Shown piece by piece: positions 48,090-62,310 of a DNA stretch of 64,000 nucleotides. Source of the stretch: Arctopsyche grandis (Eukaryota; Arthropoda; Insecta; Trichoptera; Hydropsychidae); assembly GCF_051622035.1 (NCBI RefSeq), contig NC_135362.1, positions 19,492,501 through 19,556,500 of the forward strand, given 5' to 3'. The translations under genes were made by a program, and so were the position numbers. The notes beneath the pieces are model-generated. The model was not told the origin of the DNA, searched no databases, and saw only the letters and a list, made by a program, of their open reading frames with translations. Each line of letters begins with the position of its first letter. Position 1 is the first letter of the stretch.

Positions 48090-48783
48090 TCATTATATTT
48101 TTCGGTTCCTAAAATATTTCATCAAATGTTATATTAACGTATTTCGTGTAATTCGTTTTTAAATTTGTACATATAAACATAGAAATGTTACAAAATCAAA
48201 ATATTTTATTTTCCTTCACATATTATTGTTGCCATTCAAAACGAAATTAACCCTCACATGACCAACCATATATATTAGTGCTAAATATACATTTTGATGA
48301 ACAAATATGTCCCTAATATTAATTTACTTCATTCTACTTTGGACTTAAAATTCACATGGAACATGCATAATTAATAATTCAAGCCTGTTCTAAATTCATA
48401 ATTTGATTTAAGTACAAATGAGAAATAAAAGAATGATAAATTTTTCTATAAGGTATAATTGATGATATAATAAATATAAAACAATAACAATTTACAAAAT
48501 TAGCAATGGATAAAGACCTTAAGTAAATAACAATAAAAATGAGAGCAATGAAGTTTGTATTGTTCGTACATATGTATTAATATTTATATTAATACATATA
48601 ACCTACATCGGGCCAATTCATTAGGCGAGTACAACTAAATTTTAGAACTCAACCAATAGATGTAATTAAGCATATTGAGTTTTGTAATTTAGTGCCTCGT
48701 TGACAGACAAATATAAATACATTTTTCATTAGGAATTTCGATTTGATCACATTTTTTTTAAGATACATTTATTTTTTGGAATT
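48090..48783. other. Convergent 3' flanks of INTS10 and UROS
   Basis: AT-rich DNA without a gene. Several AATAAA words (for example near 48425 and 48530) could be polyadenylation signals. Confidence 0.5.
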
Positions 48784-49518
48784 CTATGACTTATTTTCAA
48801 ATAAAGTAGCCACCCCTTGAGGAGTGGGTTCGCAAGCTGTAGCCCAGCATTTCAGCCCAAATTTTTTAATCTGCTCTTCAGTCGATGGACCGATCGCTAG
48901 CAATTTAGCACAATCAAAATCAAAACCCAACGTTTTCAATATAGGAATAGAATACTCGACACCGGATGGACTAAAGAAGACCACCGTCGGGGGAATCCCA
49001 CAGGTCTGTTGTAGCCGGAGTAAATCATCACTCAGGTCAGGGTTAGGACCGGTAGTGTAGACTGTGAGGCACTTCACACTACATCCGACCTCCTCCAATT
49101 TACGAGGGAGAGTATCAGAGGCGAGATTGCCGCACGGAAAGAGGAGAGGCCCAGGAGCTTCCGCCATTATCAAATTGGCCAGAGCGTTTGCGTTGCCCGC
49201 CTCGAAGCCTACACATCTCGACCGAGCCACTTCCGGTAGGGACTTGGCGCTGCTGACGCCGACTGCGTATACGATTTCCGGTACGCGAGCTTTCAGTTGG
49301 TCGACAGCCTTTTTAACCGCAGCGGCAGCGCGAGCGCTCGTTACGATCAATCCCGCGAATCGGCTCGAATTCAAATCTCCCGCCAACTGCTGTACGGCTT
49401 CCGGTATTTGCCGAATCTGCAGCGGACGCGCCGATTCCACTCTCAACTGCATAGGCTCCAGTTTGTCGGCGTATCTTCGAGCGGTCTCCTCCTCGGCCAA
49501 GAGCAACACCGAAGCCAT
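48784..49518 (-). CDS. Uros: Uroporphyrinogen-III synthase, intronless
   Basis: UROS cyclises hydroxymethylbilane with inversion of ring D to give uroporphyrinogen III, the fourth step from 5-aminolevulinate in cytosolic haem synthesis. A single exon encodes 244 residues (human 265), starting MASVLLLAEEETARRYADK and ending GVATLFENKS. Family motifs present are FAGLIVTSARA, PLLFPCGNLASDTLP, VVFFSPSGVEYS and LLAIGPSTEEQ, which mark both HemD domains. The ATG aligns with the human start. Its initiation codon overlaps that of WDR91 on the other strand by two bases (CCATGG, 49515-49520). Base composition falls from GC-rich at the 5' end to AT-rich at the 3' end. Confidence 0.95.
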   Translation of the reverse strand: MASVLLLAEEETARRYADKLEPMQLRVESARPLQIRQIPEAVQQLAGDLNSSRFAGLIVTSARAAAAVKKAVDQLKARVPEIVYAVGVSSAKSLPEVARSRCVGFEAGNANALANLIMAEAPGPLLFPCGNLASDTLPRKLEEVGCSVKCLTVYTTGPNPDLSDDLLRLQQTCGIPPTVVFFSPSGVEYSIPILKTLGFDFDCAKLLAIGPSTEEQIKKFGLKCWATACEPTPQGVATLFENKS

Positions 49519-51845
49519 GGCTCACACCCAGGCTGTGGAAGAGCTGGTGCGCGAATTCCTGATGTTCCGAGGCCTCTCGACGACCGCCCGCTCGCTGGAG
49601 ACGGAGCTGCGGATGGACAGAGACCGTGGATTGCGAGTGGATCGTCTCCTGGAGCAGCTCAACGCCACGGTGGCGGCCCACGACCTGGCGGGCCTGCGAG
49701 ATCTCTGGTCGCACCTCGACTCTTATATCTTCAACAAATTGGAGAACCACTTCGCGCCTGGTCAGTATACATCTATCTATCCATCTGTCAAATTACAACC
49801 TAACCTCAAAACTGAATATTGAATTCTGATAACATATTTCACTTTTTTAAATATTAGTGGAATCATTATGATAAGATGACCATTTTTTCAAATTCAAAAA
49901 CATTTTATTCAAAAAATATTTGTAATTACTTATAACATTAGAAACGTCAACAAACATATAAGAGAATAATCATAGAAATAGAATGCATAGAATGGTCATT
50001 GTTAACAAAGGTATCGCCTAAAAGCGAGCCATCGAAGAGAGACGAAGTTTAGCAAACAATGAACAAAATCTGCCGCGCAGAGTTTTTGTAGCAACATTTT
50101 TGGAGGCTGATAGCGATTCTATGAGAATAATAAACACATTTATGAAATATTGAATATATTTTCTTGAACATTCTACGCAATACTGGTTACATTTATACTA
50201 AGCAAACATCCTAAAGTTTCCACATTCAACTGCGTTTTATCACTGGACCACATTTTGTTGATCAAAGAAAGAAGTCATTCAGTACGTGCATTTGTTCTTT
50301 GTAAACAGAAACAATATTCGACTTATTTGTCAATATTTTTGTAAAAGGCATCATTTTTGCTAATGGCTTTGAATGCTTCAATCCATCTATTAGATAAAGA
50401 TGAAAAAAATGTACTGGTTTCTATGCATTCTACTTCTATGATTATAAGAGAATAATCGATACACATTTATGAAATATTTTCTTGAACATTCTACGCAACA
50501 CTGGTTACATTTATAATAAGCAAACATCCTAAAGTTTAAACATTCAACTGCGTTTTATCACGGGACCACATATTGTTAATCAAATAAAGAATTCATTCAG
50601 TATGTGCATTCGTTCTTTGTAAACAGAAACAATATTCGACTTATTTTTCAATATTTTTGAAAAAGGCATCATTTTCGCTAATGGCTTTGAATGCTTCAAT
50701 CCATCTATTTGATAAAGATGAAAAATATGTACTGGTTTTATCTCACGACTTACTTAACAGATATCTATAAAATCAGTATGAATGGTCACCTTATACTATG
50801 GGGAAATAATAGATTTCCAATTTAAAATATCTCATGATTGTTTGACAGATGTAATCTCGTAAAAAACCGGATAGTATTTCTTTTCTGTATTCCAATTATT
50901 ATTATGGAAATAATATCATCGTTGATATCCCTTTTGATGAAGTAAATCATGAAATTTTTAATTAAATCACCTATCATGAGAATGTGTATATTCTTGTTAC
51001 ATATTTTTCTAAAAAAAAAATTAAAAAGACTATTTTAAAATAAGACATAAGTTATCCATGTATGTATGAAATAACTGAATAATTTTCTTTTTATTGTAAG
51101 CTACAAATTCGTTAAAAATCTTTTTCATTTCTACATTCGAAATAAATACACGCATCTGTTTAAAAATGTATGTAAATGTCTTTCATTCAATTCGCAGTTA
51201 TAAAGAAATTTGAAAATGGTCTATTGAAATACTACCTTGTGACTGCAGTCAACGCTGGCAAAATGGAAAAAGTAAGCGAATTCCTGACAAAAATGGCTCC
51301 AGAATTGCAACTTCAATCAGAATGGCGCGATTGGTTCAGTGAGTAATATTATATCGATATTTTAATATTATACTGTTATTATTATTATAAATAAATCGAC
51401 ATTTTTTCCAGTGTTGCCTTATGTTTGCAAACCCGATGAAAATCCAATATACAGCGTCTACTTCACTCGACAGTGGCAAGATACTTACCTAGTGTCGTTG
51501 CATAACTTCTTAGCGACAATTTTTCAATGTATACCTCAACCAACGCTTTCGAGTTATGAAACAGAAGCTGTTTTAGTAAAGAAATTGCAAGAGGAGAATT
51601 TCAAATTAAAAGAGAGGATAGTTACTTTAGAAAGCAGTAATAATCAAGGTCATCAATCTCGATTGACACAACACACCGAAAAATCGAATGCTCCCACGCC
51701 ACTGATAGACGATTTCTATATAATTCCAACGGAGAACACCGAGGGTGCAATACGAGAAGCGAAAGGTTTACGTGGACTGATTCGGCAAATGGGTGGCAGT
51801 CCGGTGTTGGGGAAAAAGCAAATGAGATCGTTAAGTCAAAATTAA
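49517..51845 (+). CDS. Wdr91: WDR91 N-terminal region; gene ends before any WD40 repeat
   Basis: WDR91, with WDR81, restrains Beclin-1/PI3K activity and PI3P on endosomes. Exons 49517-49760, 51198-51338 and 51412-51845 join to 272 residues. The start MAHTQAVEELVREFLMFRGL aligns with human [20 protein letters not shown] (LisH-like). Exon 2 reads FENGLLKYYLVTAVNAGKME and exon 3 VYFTRQWQDTYLVSLHNFL, all characteristic of WDR91. A coiled-coil stretch (VLVKKLQEENFKLKERIV) follows, then a stop at 51843-51845. The C-terminal WD40 propeller of other WDR91 proteins (roughly the last 350 residues) is absent and not found on this strand downstream. The frame stays open upstream to 49064, but alignment supports the given ATG. 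Intron 1 holds a hAT element. Confidence 0.88.
49871..50794 (-). mobile_element. hAT element in WDR91 intron 1, transposase tail duplicated
   Basis: The terminal repeats ATAAGATGACCATT and AATGGTCACCTTAT pair with one mismatch. On the minus strand the interior reads LLSLINKMWSSDKTQLNVET, the C-terminal dimerisation motif of hAT transposases. That region is present twice in tandem (about 50128-50430 and 50452-50742, period about 318). The catalytic part is missing and a stop interrupts the frame, so the copy is dead. No clear 8-bp duplication was found. Confidence 0.7.
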
Positions 51846-51849
51846 TGAT

Positions 51850-52612
51850 TATAATTTATACCAAATATGTGTATGTTAAGAAACATTTATTTTTTATTTG
51901 CATGATATATTATATATGTATAGGTGGAACATTTATTATTTTATAGTTTTAAGCCATTGACTTCTTTTGCATAAATGATTTGTGTATACGTTCTTCTCTC
52001 GATTTAAAATATTGATAATTTCATAGAAGTTCATTTATTTAATATTTAAGGGAACAAATGCAATATATATTTTTCCTATCTTAAATACCAAATACAGATA
52101 ATGTGTCAATACATATTAGTTTTCTTATTTTATAACTAGATCTTAAATTATAAAAATAAATTAAAGATTGGTAGCTTTTAATCAAAATCATGTAAAAAAA
52201 AGTACATTTATTAAGGATATTACAAATTTTTAAAAAAACTGTATATATATTACTTGGTATATTTACAAAAAAAAATAATTTCAATAAAATATTTTAAGTG
52301 ATCACATGTAAATGCATCTATTATTATAAAGAAGACAATTGATATATGAAGTTGTTTATATGGAATGCAATTATACCTAAAGTATTTCCTCCCTAACATA
52401 AATACTTCACAATGTCAGGTTGAATAAAAAGTTGTGCGGTTAAAACAATCATTGAAACAACAAAACTTCAATGGAACACATAAGCGATATCCACCAGTCA
52501 CCAACGAAAATATAATACTTGAGCGTAGCATAATCCACTGTAGATGTAAACGGAACTAGGGATATTTCGCCAAATGGGAGACATTTTAATGATATTTGTG
52601 TATATTAAAGAG
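51850..52612. other. Convergent 3' flanks of WDR91 and HM13
   Basis: AT-rich DNA with no recognisable WD40 or other coding sequence on either strand. Confidence 0.5.
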
Positions 52613-55575
52613 CTACTTCTTTTTAGAACTTTCAGTTGCGGTACTTTCAGCATTTTCTGTTTCCGATTTTGGATTATCTTCGTAACTGCAAATAAAAAAA
52701 CAAAAAAACGATCGGATAAGAGATAAAAATGACCACTGACACGAAAGCCATGTGAAACGTAAAGGAGGTATGTAAAAAGAGATTAATTTTTGAACACTTT
52801 TATGATACGCCATAAAAATAAGAATACACTCACTTGAATAGTGCATTAATGTCTCCTTTAAGTAATGCTAACAAAAGTGGTGTTATGATACAAGCCGGTA
52901 CCAAATAGAGTAGAGCTGGTTGTGCATGCCTGAAGATGTGCATCACGCAAATTGTCGCTAGTAATCCTAATAAGTACGCTCCAAGAGTTGCATAGAAGTA
53001 CGTATTCGTACCTCGCTTCAGACTAGTATCAAAACGCAACAACAACGCAATGAAAATTCCAGGAACGACTATATCTCCAAGACCCAGCATTGCAAAGTTA
53101 GTTCCACTCAGTCCATTCGTCAATAAATCTTGGGGAAATACCACTGTAATAAAAATGTATCATTATATTAAGTTTTCGCTCATAGAAACATATCATTAAG
53201 AAGTATGTGTAAGAGATTTTTTTACATTTAATAGGAGCTTCAAAAGTCTTCGCAACCGTCACCATTACATTGGTACCAAATACCCAAAATATGTCATAAA
53301 CAAAAAGTCCACAAAGTAAGATGCAACCTGTAACCACATTGTTTAAATGAAGTAGTTCTACTCCATTGATGGCGAATGCCATTCCAAACAAATTATTCGC
53401 AATCCAATGCTGTGGACAAAAACAAATTATACCTCATTATAGTTAAAGTTGAGGTATTCGACATAAAAAGAATACTGAATGAGAAAGTATTTTAAAAATA
53501 ATAACCTTATCAAAGATATACCATATTCCTACAAACGATGCCGTGATTAAACAAATCAGATCATGTGTTTGGAAATGATAACTGAGTAATTCTTCATTGC
53601 CTCGTTTAAATTCGAGATGGAATGGTGTCTGAGCAATCCAACCGCTAGCTCTAACGGCACCACTGACTACAGGGCTACATAAATTGAAGTTATTTTAGTC
53701 TTATTATAAATGCCAATAATGGGTGTCAAAAAAAAATGGAGATTATGAATTAATTAAAGAAAATTTACCTCAACAGGTGACTAAGAGCTAAAACTCCCAA
53801 AAAGAAGAAATATCCAGTCAATAGAAGATTGATATACTCCTTTGAAAACACTTGGAAGAATACATACAAGCCGATGAGAGCACTGGATGCAATTAGTGGA
53901 AATAACATTGCATCTTTATTTGTCATTATTTCTGGCTTCTCACCAGATTCCTGAAAAATAATTTTGGCATTAGTTCACATAAAAATATATGGCGTCTATG
54001 AATTTACTACCGGGTCAATTATATAAAGCGGTTCTTCTCACTTTTAATTTCTAAAGACTTTTACATCTAATCAAATTCAGAAATTTTATCATAAGAGTTC
54101 AAGATTTGAAACAGTCGTTTATCGATATGTAAATACAATGCAAGTGAATTTTTACAATATATTATTCATATGAGTATATCGCTCTATGATCTGCTGCAAG
54201 CGATTTTTAAAATCTAAATAAGCATTTTACAATGTAAAATATAAATGAATGAAGTCTATAATGGTCTTAAAATTAAAGAATTTTAGAATGAAGCATTCTT
54301 CATATTTATTTCTTGACATTTTCTCCGAAGCATATCATGACGGAGCAATTAAAATGGCAGCATTACTCTTTTTTCTTCGTCAAAAAAATCTTTTATGAAT
54401 TAAAGAGATTATTTATATAAATAACACTGAGCAACAAAAAAATCACGTTTTTGAGTTACCAGAGCGGAGACTAACCAATCTTTACTAACTTTGACCCACT
54501 GAATTCAGATATGATAATGATTTTTGTTGGTTGGTGATCGTTTACGAGATATAAGCGTTTAAAAAAATGCGCGATTTTTACAGTTTTTTGGCTTTTGCGG
54601 TCTTTAACTCAAAATCTAGTATTGCTGTGCTCAAAGTGAGTATTAGAATCAATAGACGGATGTTTTTCCTATTTATTGTGATATTTCATTGCTTTAAAAT
54701 ACTCATAATTATTAATTATTGTCTAGCGAATTTTAAGTCAAAAATATATATTTTTTACGGATTTTTTTCCCCGTGCTATTTTTCATTTATTTGGCAAATT
54801 TTTTATTTCACCACGTTTACAAGGATTGGTTTTTTATCTCAATATTTTTCTTTTAGTAAGAAAAACATCAATTTATTATTATGCATAACATACGTAAATT
54901 CGAAGAAAAACCTCGGTAAAGATTTCTTTATGCCCTTATGAAAGTAGGACTGCTTCAAATTCCTTTTGCCCTAAAATTTGCCATCATTTTCGATTTAGTG
55001 TATTGCACTTTTTAATACAATTAAACAATTGCAAAACATTGATTATGACCCCTCATTAAACATAGATAAAGTAACAATATAAAACGACCGTACTGAACAT
55101 AACCTACCCCGCGCAAATTTCGGCGAGCGAAAATTTAGTAAAAATATCAAAATAAATGACCAATTGGAAGTTTCCAACGATACACCAATCATTTAAAGTA
55201 AAATTTCCCGAGAAAAGTCGAACACCTAGATTTTACCGTAAACATATTGATCTGACGTGGCCAAAACAAAATCGGCCAAAATGGCCACGTCAGAGGAGAA
55301 AAAATGGGTTTTTCGAAGCACGGAGGGCTAACCTTTTGTTCTCGGTGTCGCACGACGGAGCGGAACGAGCCGAAGAATATGGGCAGCAGAGCCATGAGCA
55401 CGAGGCTTCCGTACGCCACGGCCATTCCCTCGGGCGTGGAGGGCGCACGCTCCGTGGCATTGGTGGGGGGCGGAGGCTCAGGGCTGGCGGCTGCGCCCTC
55501 GGGCACTACTTCCCCGCCCGTCGCTTGCGCCCCCAGGGACACCGATAGAGCGCGCAACACCTCCCACGCGGACAT
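52613..55575 (-). CDS. Spp: Signal peptide peptidase (HM13/SPP), 6 exons
   Basis: SPP is the ER intramembrane aspartyl protease that cleaves leftover signal peptides and helps ERAD. Exons (minus) are 55575-55333, 53950-53769, 53674-53506, 53409-53226, 53143-52834 and 52685-52613, joining to 386 residues (human 377) with GT-AG borders. Catalytic motifs are FVYDIFWVFG (Asp near 237) and MLGLGDIVVPG (GxGD, Asp near 283), with the PAL motif in HAQPALLYLVP. About nine membrane segments are visible, and an N-terminal TNAT glycosylation site precedes the first. The C-terminus SSKKK is a dilysine-type ER retrieval signal. Exon 1 is GC-rich and intron 1 (1.4 kb) carries unclassified repeat DNA. The gene is intact. 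Confidence 0.96.
53951..55332. other. HM13 intron 1 with unclassified repeat
   Basis: The block at about 54420-54950 (CACTGAGCAACAAAAAAATC, TTTTGAGTTACCAGAGCGG, GATATGATAATGATTTTTG) has the look of an interspersed element but no termini or coding part that I can name. A short inverted repeat TGACGTGGCC / GGCCACGTCA lies at 55251-55290. Confidence 0.4.
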
Positions 55576-56224
55576 CTTGACACATCAACAAAATGTGACA
55601 GCGGACTGCCAACTACCACCTTGTACCCGGCTCACTCTCAACACCTCTAAATTCGACCATTTACCATTCCTCATTTTTTAATTTCATCTCTAAAAATTTT
55701 ATGTTTCGGCTAGTAAGTAGTAGATAGACACTACAATCACACACCATTCGGATTAAATAATGCATTAACACCAATTGATCAAATCAGATCGATCGAAATT
55801 CAAGTGACCGACGACCCAATTAGGACATAAGTCTCACGATTTATGTTTTAAATAGTATCTGCGTACACTATTCATTATGGTTTCAATGGAATGTAAAATA
55901 AAAGTTTTTGAACATATTTATTCCATCGACATGGTTAATGTATTGTAAAGTTTAAGTAATCAGCAAAGTGAAAATTATAGCCCGATTGATTTTAATGGCA
56001 ATCTTCTAAAATATGACCGCCACTTTGATTCCACTATGTAAATGGAAGTATTTCTTGTGAAACTACAAAAAAGTATGTGGGAACTATGAAATACTTGTAA
56101 ATTTTTGTGTTCTGTATTATGTACCTCTCTGAAATTTCACGAACAAAATTACCAAGAGCGAGGCGAAAACTTCCTACAAATATGTTTTTCCTATAAACGG
56201 ATATTTCCTCATAACTTTGTCTAG
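55576..56224. other. HM13 upstream region
   Basis: Non-coding. The first part presumably contains the HM13 promoter and 5' UTR; no TATA box is evident. Nothing else is recognised. Confidence 0.4.
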
Positions 56225-56232
56225 CTATAAAC

Positions 56233-56919
56233 CAGTGGCGTGCCGTGAAATTCTCCCTGTTTGTGTCGCAGTATTACTTACGTGAACGTGTGATCAGGAT
56301 ACAAGGGGACTAGGCAGGGGCGTAACCAGAAAAATTGGGCCGGCATGCAAATGTTAGCAAAAGGCCCTCCCTTTAGTAGTTGTTTTTTTCTTAAAATTAA
56401 ATTGATTCTTTTGATGTTCTTTTTCCTCACTTTCGAAGTCGCAAATTCTGCAATTACATCTTTCAGACAATTTAGAAGTTTCTTCATGTTGTTTCGAAAA
56501 TATTGCTAATTTACTGAGCCTGAGTTGATTCTTCGAATTCGTTTTAGTCTTTAATTAATTTTTATTTACTAAAAGTTTGTTCACTAGCGAGTGATCGCAA
56601 AGTGAAAAATAACAAAAAGAATTCACTTTTCATAGAATTATATTTTGAAATCAACAAATCTGAAAACTGTTTACTAGACATTATTGCATTAAGACAAAGT
56701 TATAACTTGACTTCCAGGACTTTCATTTAGAAAATGTCTAGTATTTTTATTTAAAAACCTAAAATCCCGCATGCATCGTATGCCCATGAGGCATAGTAGT
56801 TACGCACCTGAGACTATGTAGGTGAATAAATAATCATTCCGAGTCCCCTTGCATCCTACTCGCACACACGTAAGTAAGGCTGTGCGATAAAATAGGGATA
56901 ATTTCACCGCACGCTACTG
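56233..56919. mobile_element. hAT foldback element, outer copy, 8-bp duplication
   Basis: The termini CAGTGGCGTGCCGTGAAATT and the complement of AATTTCACCGCACGCTACTG pair, and the arms continue through TTACTTACGTG and CCTTG/CAAGG words for about 80 bp. Exact 8-bp duplications CTATAAAC lie at 56225-56232 and 56920-56927, the hAT signature. A second hAT-like element sits in its centre (56315-56810). No transposase is seen. Confidence 0.85.
56315..56810. mobile_element. hAT-like element nested in the outer hAT
   Basis: The termini CAGGGGCGTAACCA and TAGTTACGCACCTG are inverted repeats. The flanks GGACTAGG and AGACTATG match at 6 of 8 positions, consistent with an aged 8-bp duplication. The interior (about 500 bp) has no intact frame. 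Confidence 0.6.
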
Positions 56920-56929
56920 CTATAAACAG

Positions 56930-58310
56930 ATATTCAATCATTTTATATCGGACAAGTATATTAATATGGTTATATATGTAGTTCTACATTAAATAAATTG
57001 AGAATTCGTTATGAAAATTTAATCATTCAATATAGTATGCAAGTAGATACATAATATGAGATGTTGATATTTATTGTAGTTTTTTTTTTTATTATTTCAG
57101 TATAACCAAGTTTTCAAGGTAACCTAGTCCTAATATTTCAATTTTTCAAATTTCTAATCAATAAGCACGAGGAAATTTAATATCCGACAATGATTGGTTA
57201 AATAAAAAGAACTGTTTTTAAAAAGTTTATTATAAAAAGCTATTTTGTGTAAATTACATAAAAATATCACATAAAAAAGTATAAACTAAGGCATTATTTG
57301 CATATGATTAGAAGTTTTAAGAAAATTTTAAGTTCAAACAAAACGATAATTTTGCGTATGTATTAGCCGACCTATAAGTTAATTTCAAAAATAATATACA
57401 CACATATAATATTTGAAGCACATAATAAATTAAGCAGCTGCTAAAGAAGTAAAGAATTAATCGAGGTGTATCTCAAGCGAATAAATAGAGTTCTCATAAA
57501 TAGACGTCTTAGAGGAAAATATATTTTCGAATGACTGCAATACAAAATGTCAGACTGGAGTTGTCAATATACATATTTAATATTTGTGCGTTAACTTCAT
57601 AATAAAAAGCATCACATTGAGCACAAATCGACACATATTGTGATCCCATTTAAATTTGTCTATTCTCGTTCACGTATTATTAAAGATTTTCTCAAATAAT
57701 TGAATTGTGAAAGTCAGGGAACAAAATAATGAATAGAACAAAATATAATAATGCTTAAATGTTTTATAATTTATTATCCAATATAAAGCTTTAAATTAGA
57801 GTTCCAACACCATTATGATCAATATGGTGCATAAGCCGGTTATTTGAAGCATAATTATTTTGAAATATCTAAATTATATATTTATATGTATTTATGTAAG
57901 CAATTTCTAATTTTATTTCGCGTTTACCGATACATTTTAGTATTTATTCCCAAATGATATTTAAAAGCTTTTTTATATATTATGTGAGCGCAAATAACAT
58001 TTAAACAATAAAATTAACTCATAATTAATTCTTAATATTTAAAATTGTATTATAAAATAATAATTTAAAGAATAAATTATTTATATTTTAATGCTATACG
58101 AGATACTTAGAGCTGTATTTCAATAACTGGAATATGATATACAATGAAACTTCAATCAATGTTTTTGCATACATGTATCTTCAAGTTAAAAACTTTTATT
58201 AGAAATAATTTTCCTTAGATTCATTGTTTGATATATAACCAGTCCTCTCACAAAGGATAATTCAAGGTTTCAATGTTATAAATAAGAAATATATATATAT
58301 TTTTGGTCTT
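56930..58310. other. AT-rich intergenic stretch downstream of Arp1
   Basis: No gene is recognised; it probably includes the Arp1 3' UTR near 58.2-58.3 kb. Confidence 0.4.
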
Positions 58311-58315
58311 TATGC

Positions 58316-61089
<2,774 letters not shown>

Positions 61090-61260
61090 CGCTGACACCC
61101 GACAACGAAAAACTCGCTAAACTTGAGCCGCAACCACGTCTAGTGCACCACACACTACGACTACACGGTCGCACCTGCACTCTTCACGCTCGTTTCTCAT
61201 CTGCCTACTCTGCAACCTACTCTGTCACATAACTGTCACGCCTACGATTGCTTTATATCG
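61090..61260 (-). promoter_or_regulatory. Arp1 upstream promoter region
   Basis: Moderately GC-rich DNA directly upstream of the Arp1 ATG, without a TATA box, consistent with a housekeeping promoter. Assignment is by position only. Confidence 0.4.
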
Positions 61261-61644
61261 TATTATAGATTTTATGCTGTACAAATATTACTTTACTCTT
61301 ATTAATACCGCTAAATTTATATTAATAAGCTGTTATATATATATTATTTACATTGAGTCATCTATTAATCGGATGAAATTATTTTAGATGTTCGTTCAGG
61401 AAGCTTAATAATAAAAATACCAACTGATTGGATGCAGATTAATATGTTGTAGGAATCTCGTCGTCGTCATCGTCATCGAAACATTCGAGAATATTCCGCA
61501 ACAACAAACTACATTCCCGAAACCCAGACGACATGCACCTGCAGTCGTTATATTAAACTCAAGCGGAACGCCCCTACCAGTCGAGTGGAACCAAAACGGT
61601 CGAAACACGCCGCCACCATTAAAATACATCGAGCGGAAAGGCGC

Positions 61645-61800
61645 CAAGCATTCCAGAAAATTCGACGCCTCGACGAAAACAAAATTCCTCTCGTACGCGT
61701 CAATAACCACTTCCATCAAGCATTCCAGAAAATTCGACGCCTCGACGAAAACAAAATTCCTTTCGTACGCGTCAATAACCACTTCCACCAAGCATTCCAG
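61645..61800. repeat. 72-bp tandem repeat inside LTR
   Basis: Two full units and the start of a third, each beginning CAAGCATTCCAG, at 61645, 61717 and 61789. Confidence 0.85.
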
Positions 61801-61828
61801 AAACCATATAAAAGGAGGTACAACGCAA

Positions 61829-62095
61829 ACAACGCCAGTCGACCCACAACAGCAAGCGCCGACACACAGCACCAGACCAGTCGACCCACAACAGCAAGCG
61901 TCGACACACAGCACCAGATCAGTCGACCCACAACAGCAAGCGTTGACACACAGCACCAGACCAGTCGACCCACAACAGCAAGCGTCGACACACAGCACCA
62001 GACCAGTCGACCCACAACAGCAAGCGTCGACACACAGCACCAGACCAGTCGACCCACAGCAGCAAGCGTCGACACACAACAGCAGACCAGTCAAC
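61829..62095. repeat. 42-bp tandem repeat inside LTR
   Basis: About six units of AGTCGACCCACAACAGCAAG plus CGTCGACACACAGCACCAG and similar. The last units diverge. Because 42 is a multiple of three, several frames stay open across the array. Confidence 0.9.
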
Positions 62096-62155
62096 ATACA
62101 GCTCCTGACCAGCCACCACTACACTACGCGGACTTGGAAGATCAACCAGCTGGAC

Positions 62156-62310
62156 GAGCCAGCAACACACTGCCGTATCCAGAGACCTTCCGAACATAGC
62201 CGAACAACGAGCCAGCAACACACTGCCGCATCCAGAGACCTTCTGAACATAGCTGAATGCCGAGCCAGCGACACTCTACCATATCCAGAGACCGCTGAAC
62301 GACATACTTT
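62156..62310. repeat. 53-bp tandem repeat inside LTR
   Basis: Three units beginning GAGCCAGC at 62156, 62209 and 62262, each containing ATCCAGAGACC. Confidence 0.85.

Noticed and set aside
49064-49516. Upstream extension of the WDR91 frame by 151 codons
   Set aside because: The extension is the antisense of UROS; alignment of WDR91 starts at MAHTQAVEELVREF and aligns with the human N-terminus.
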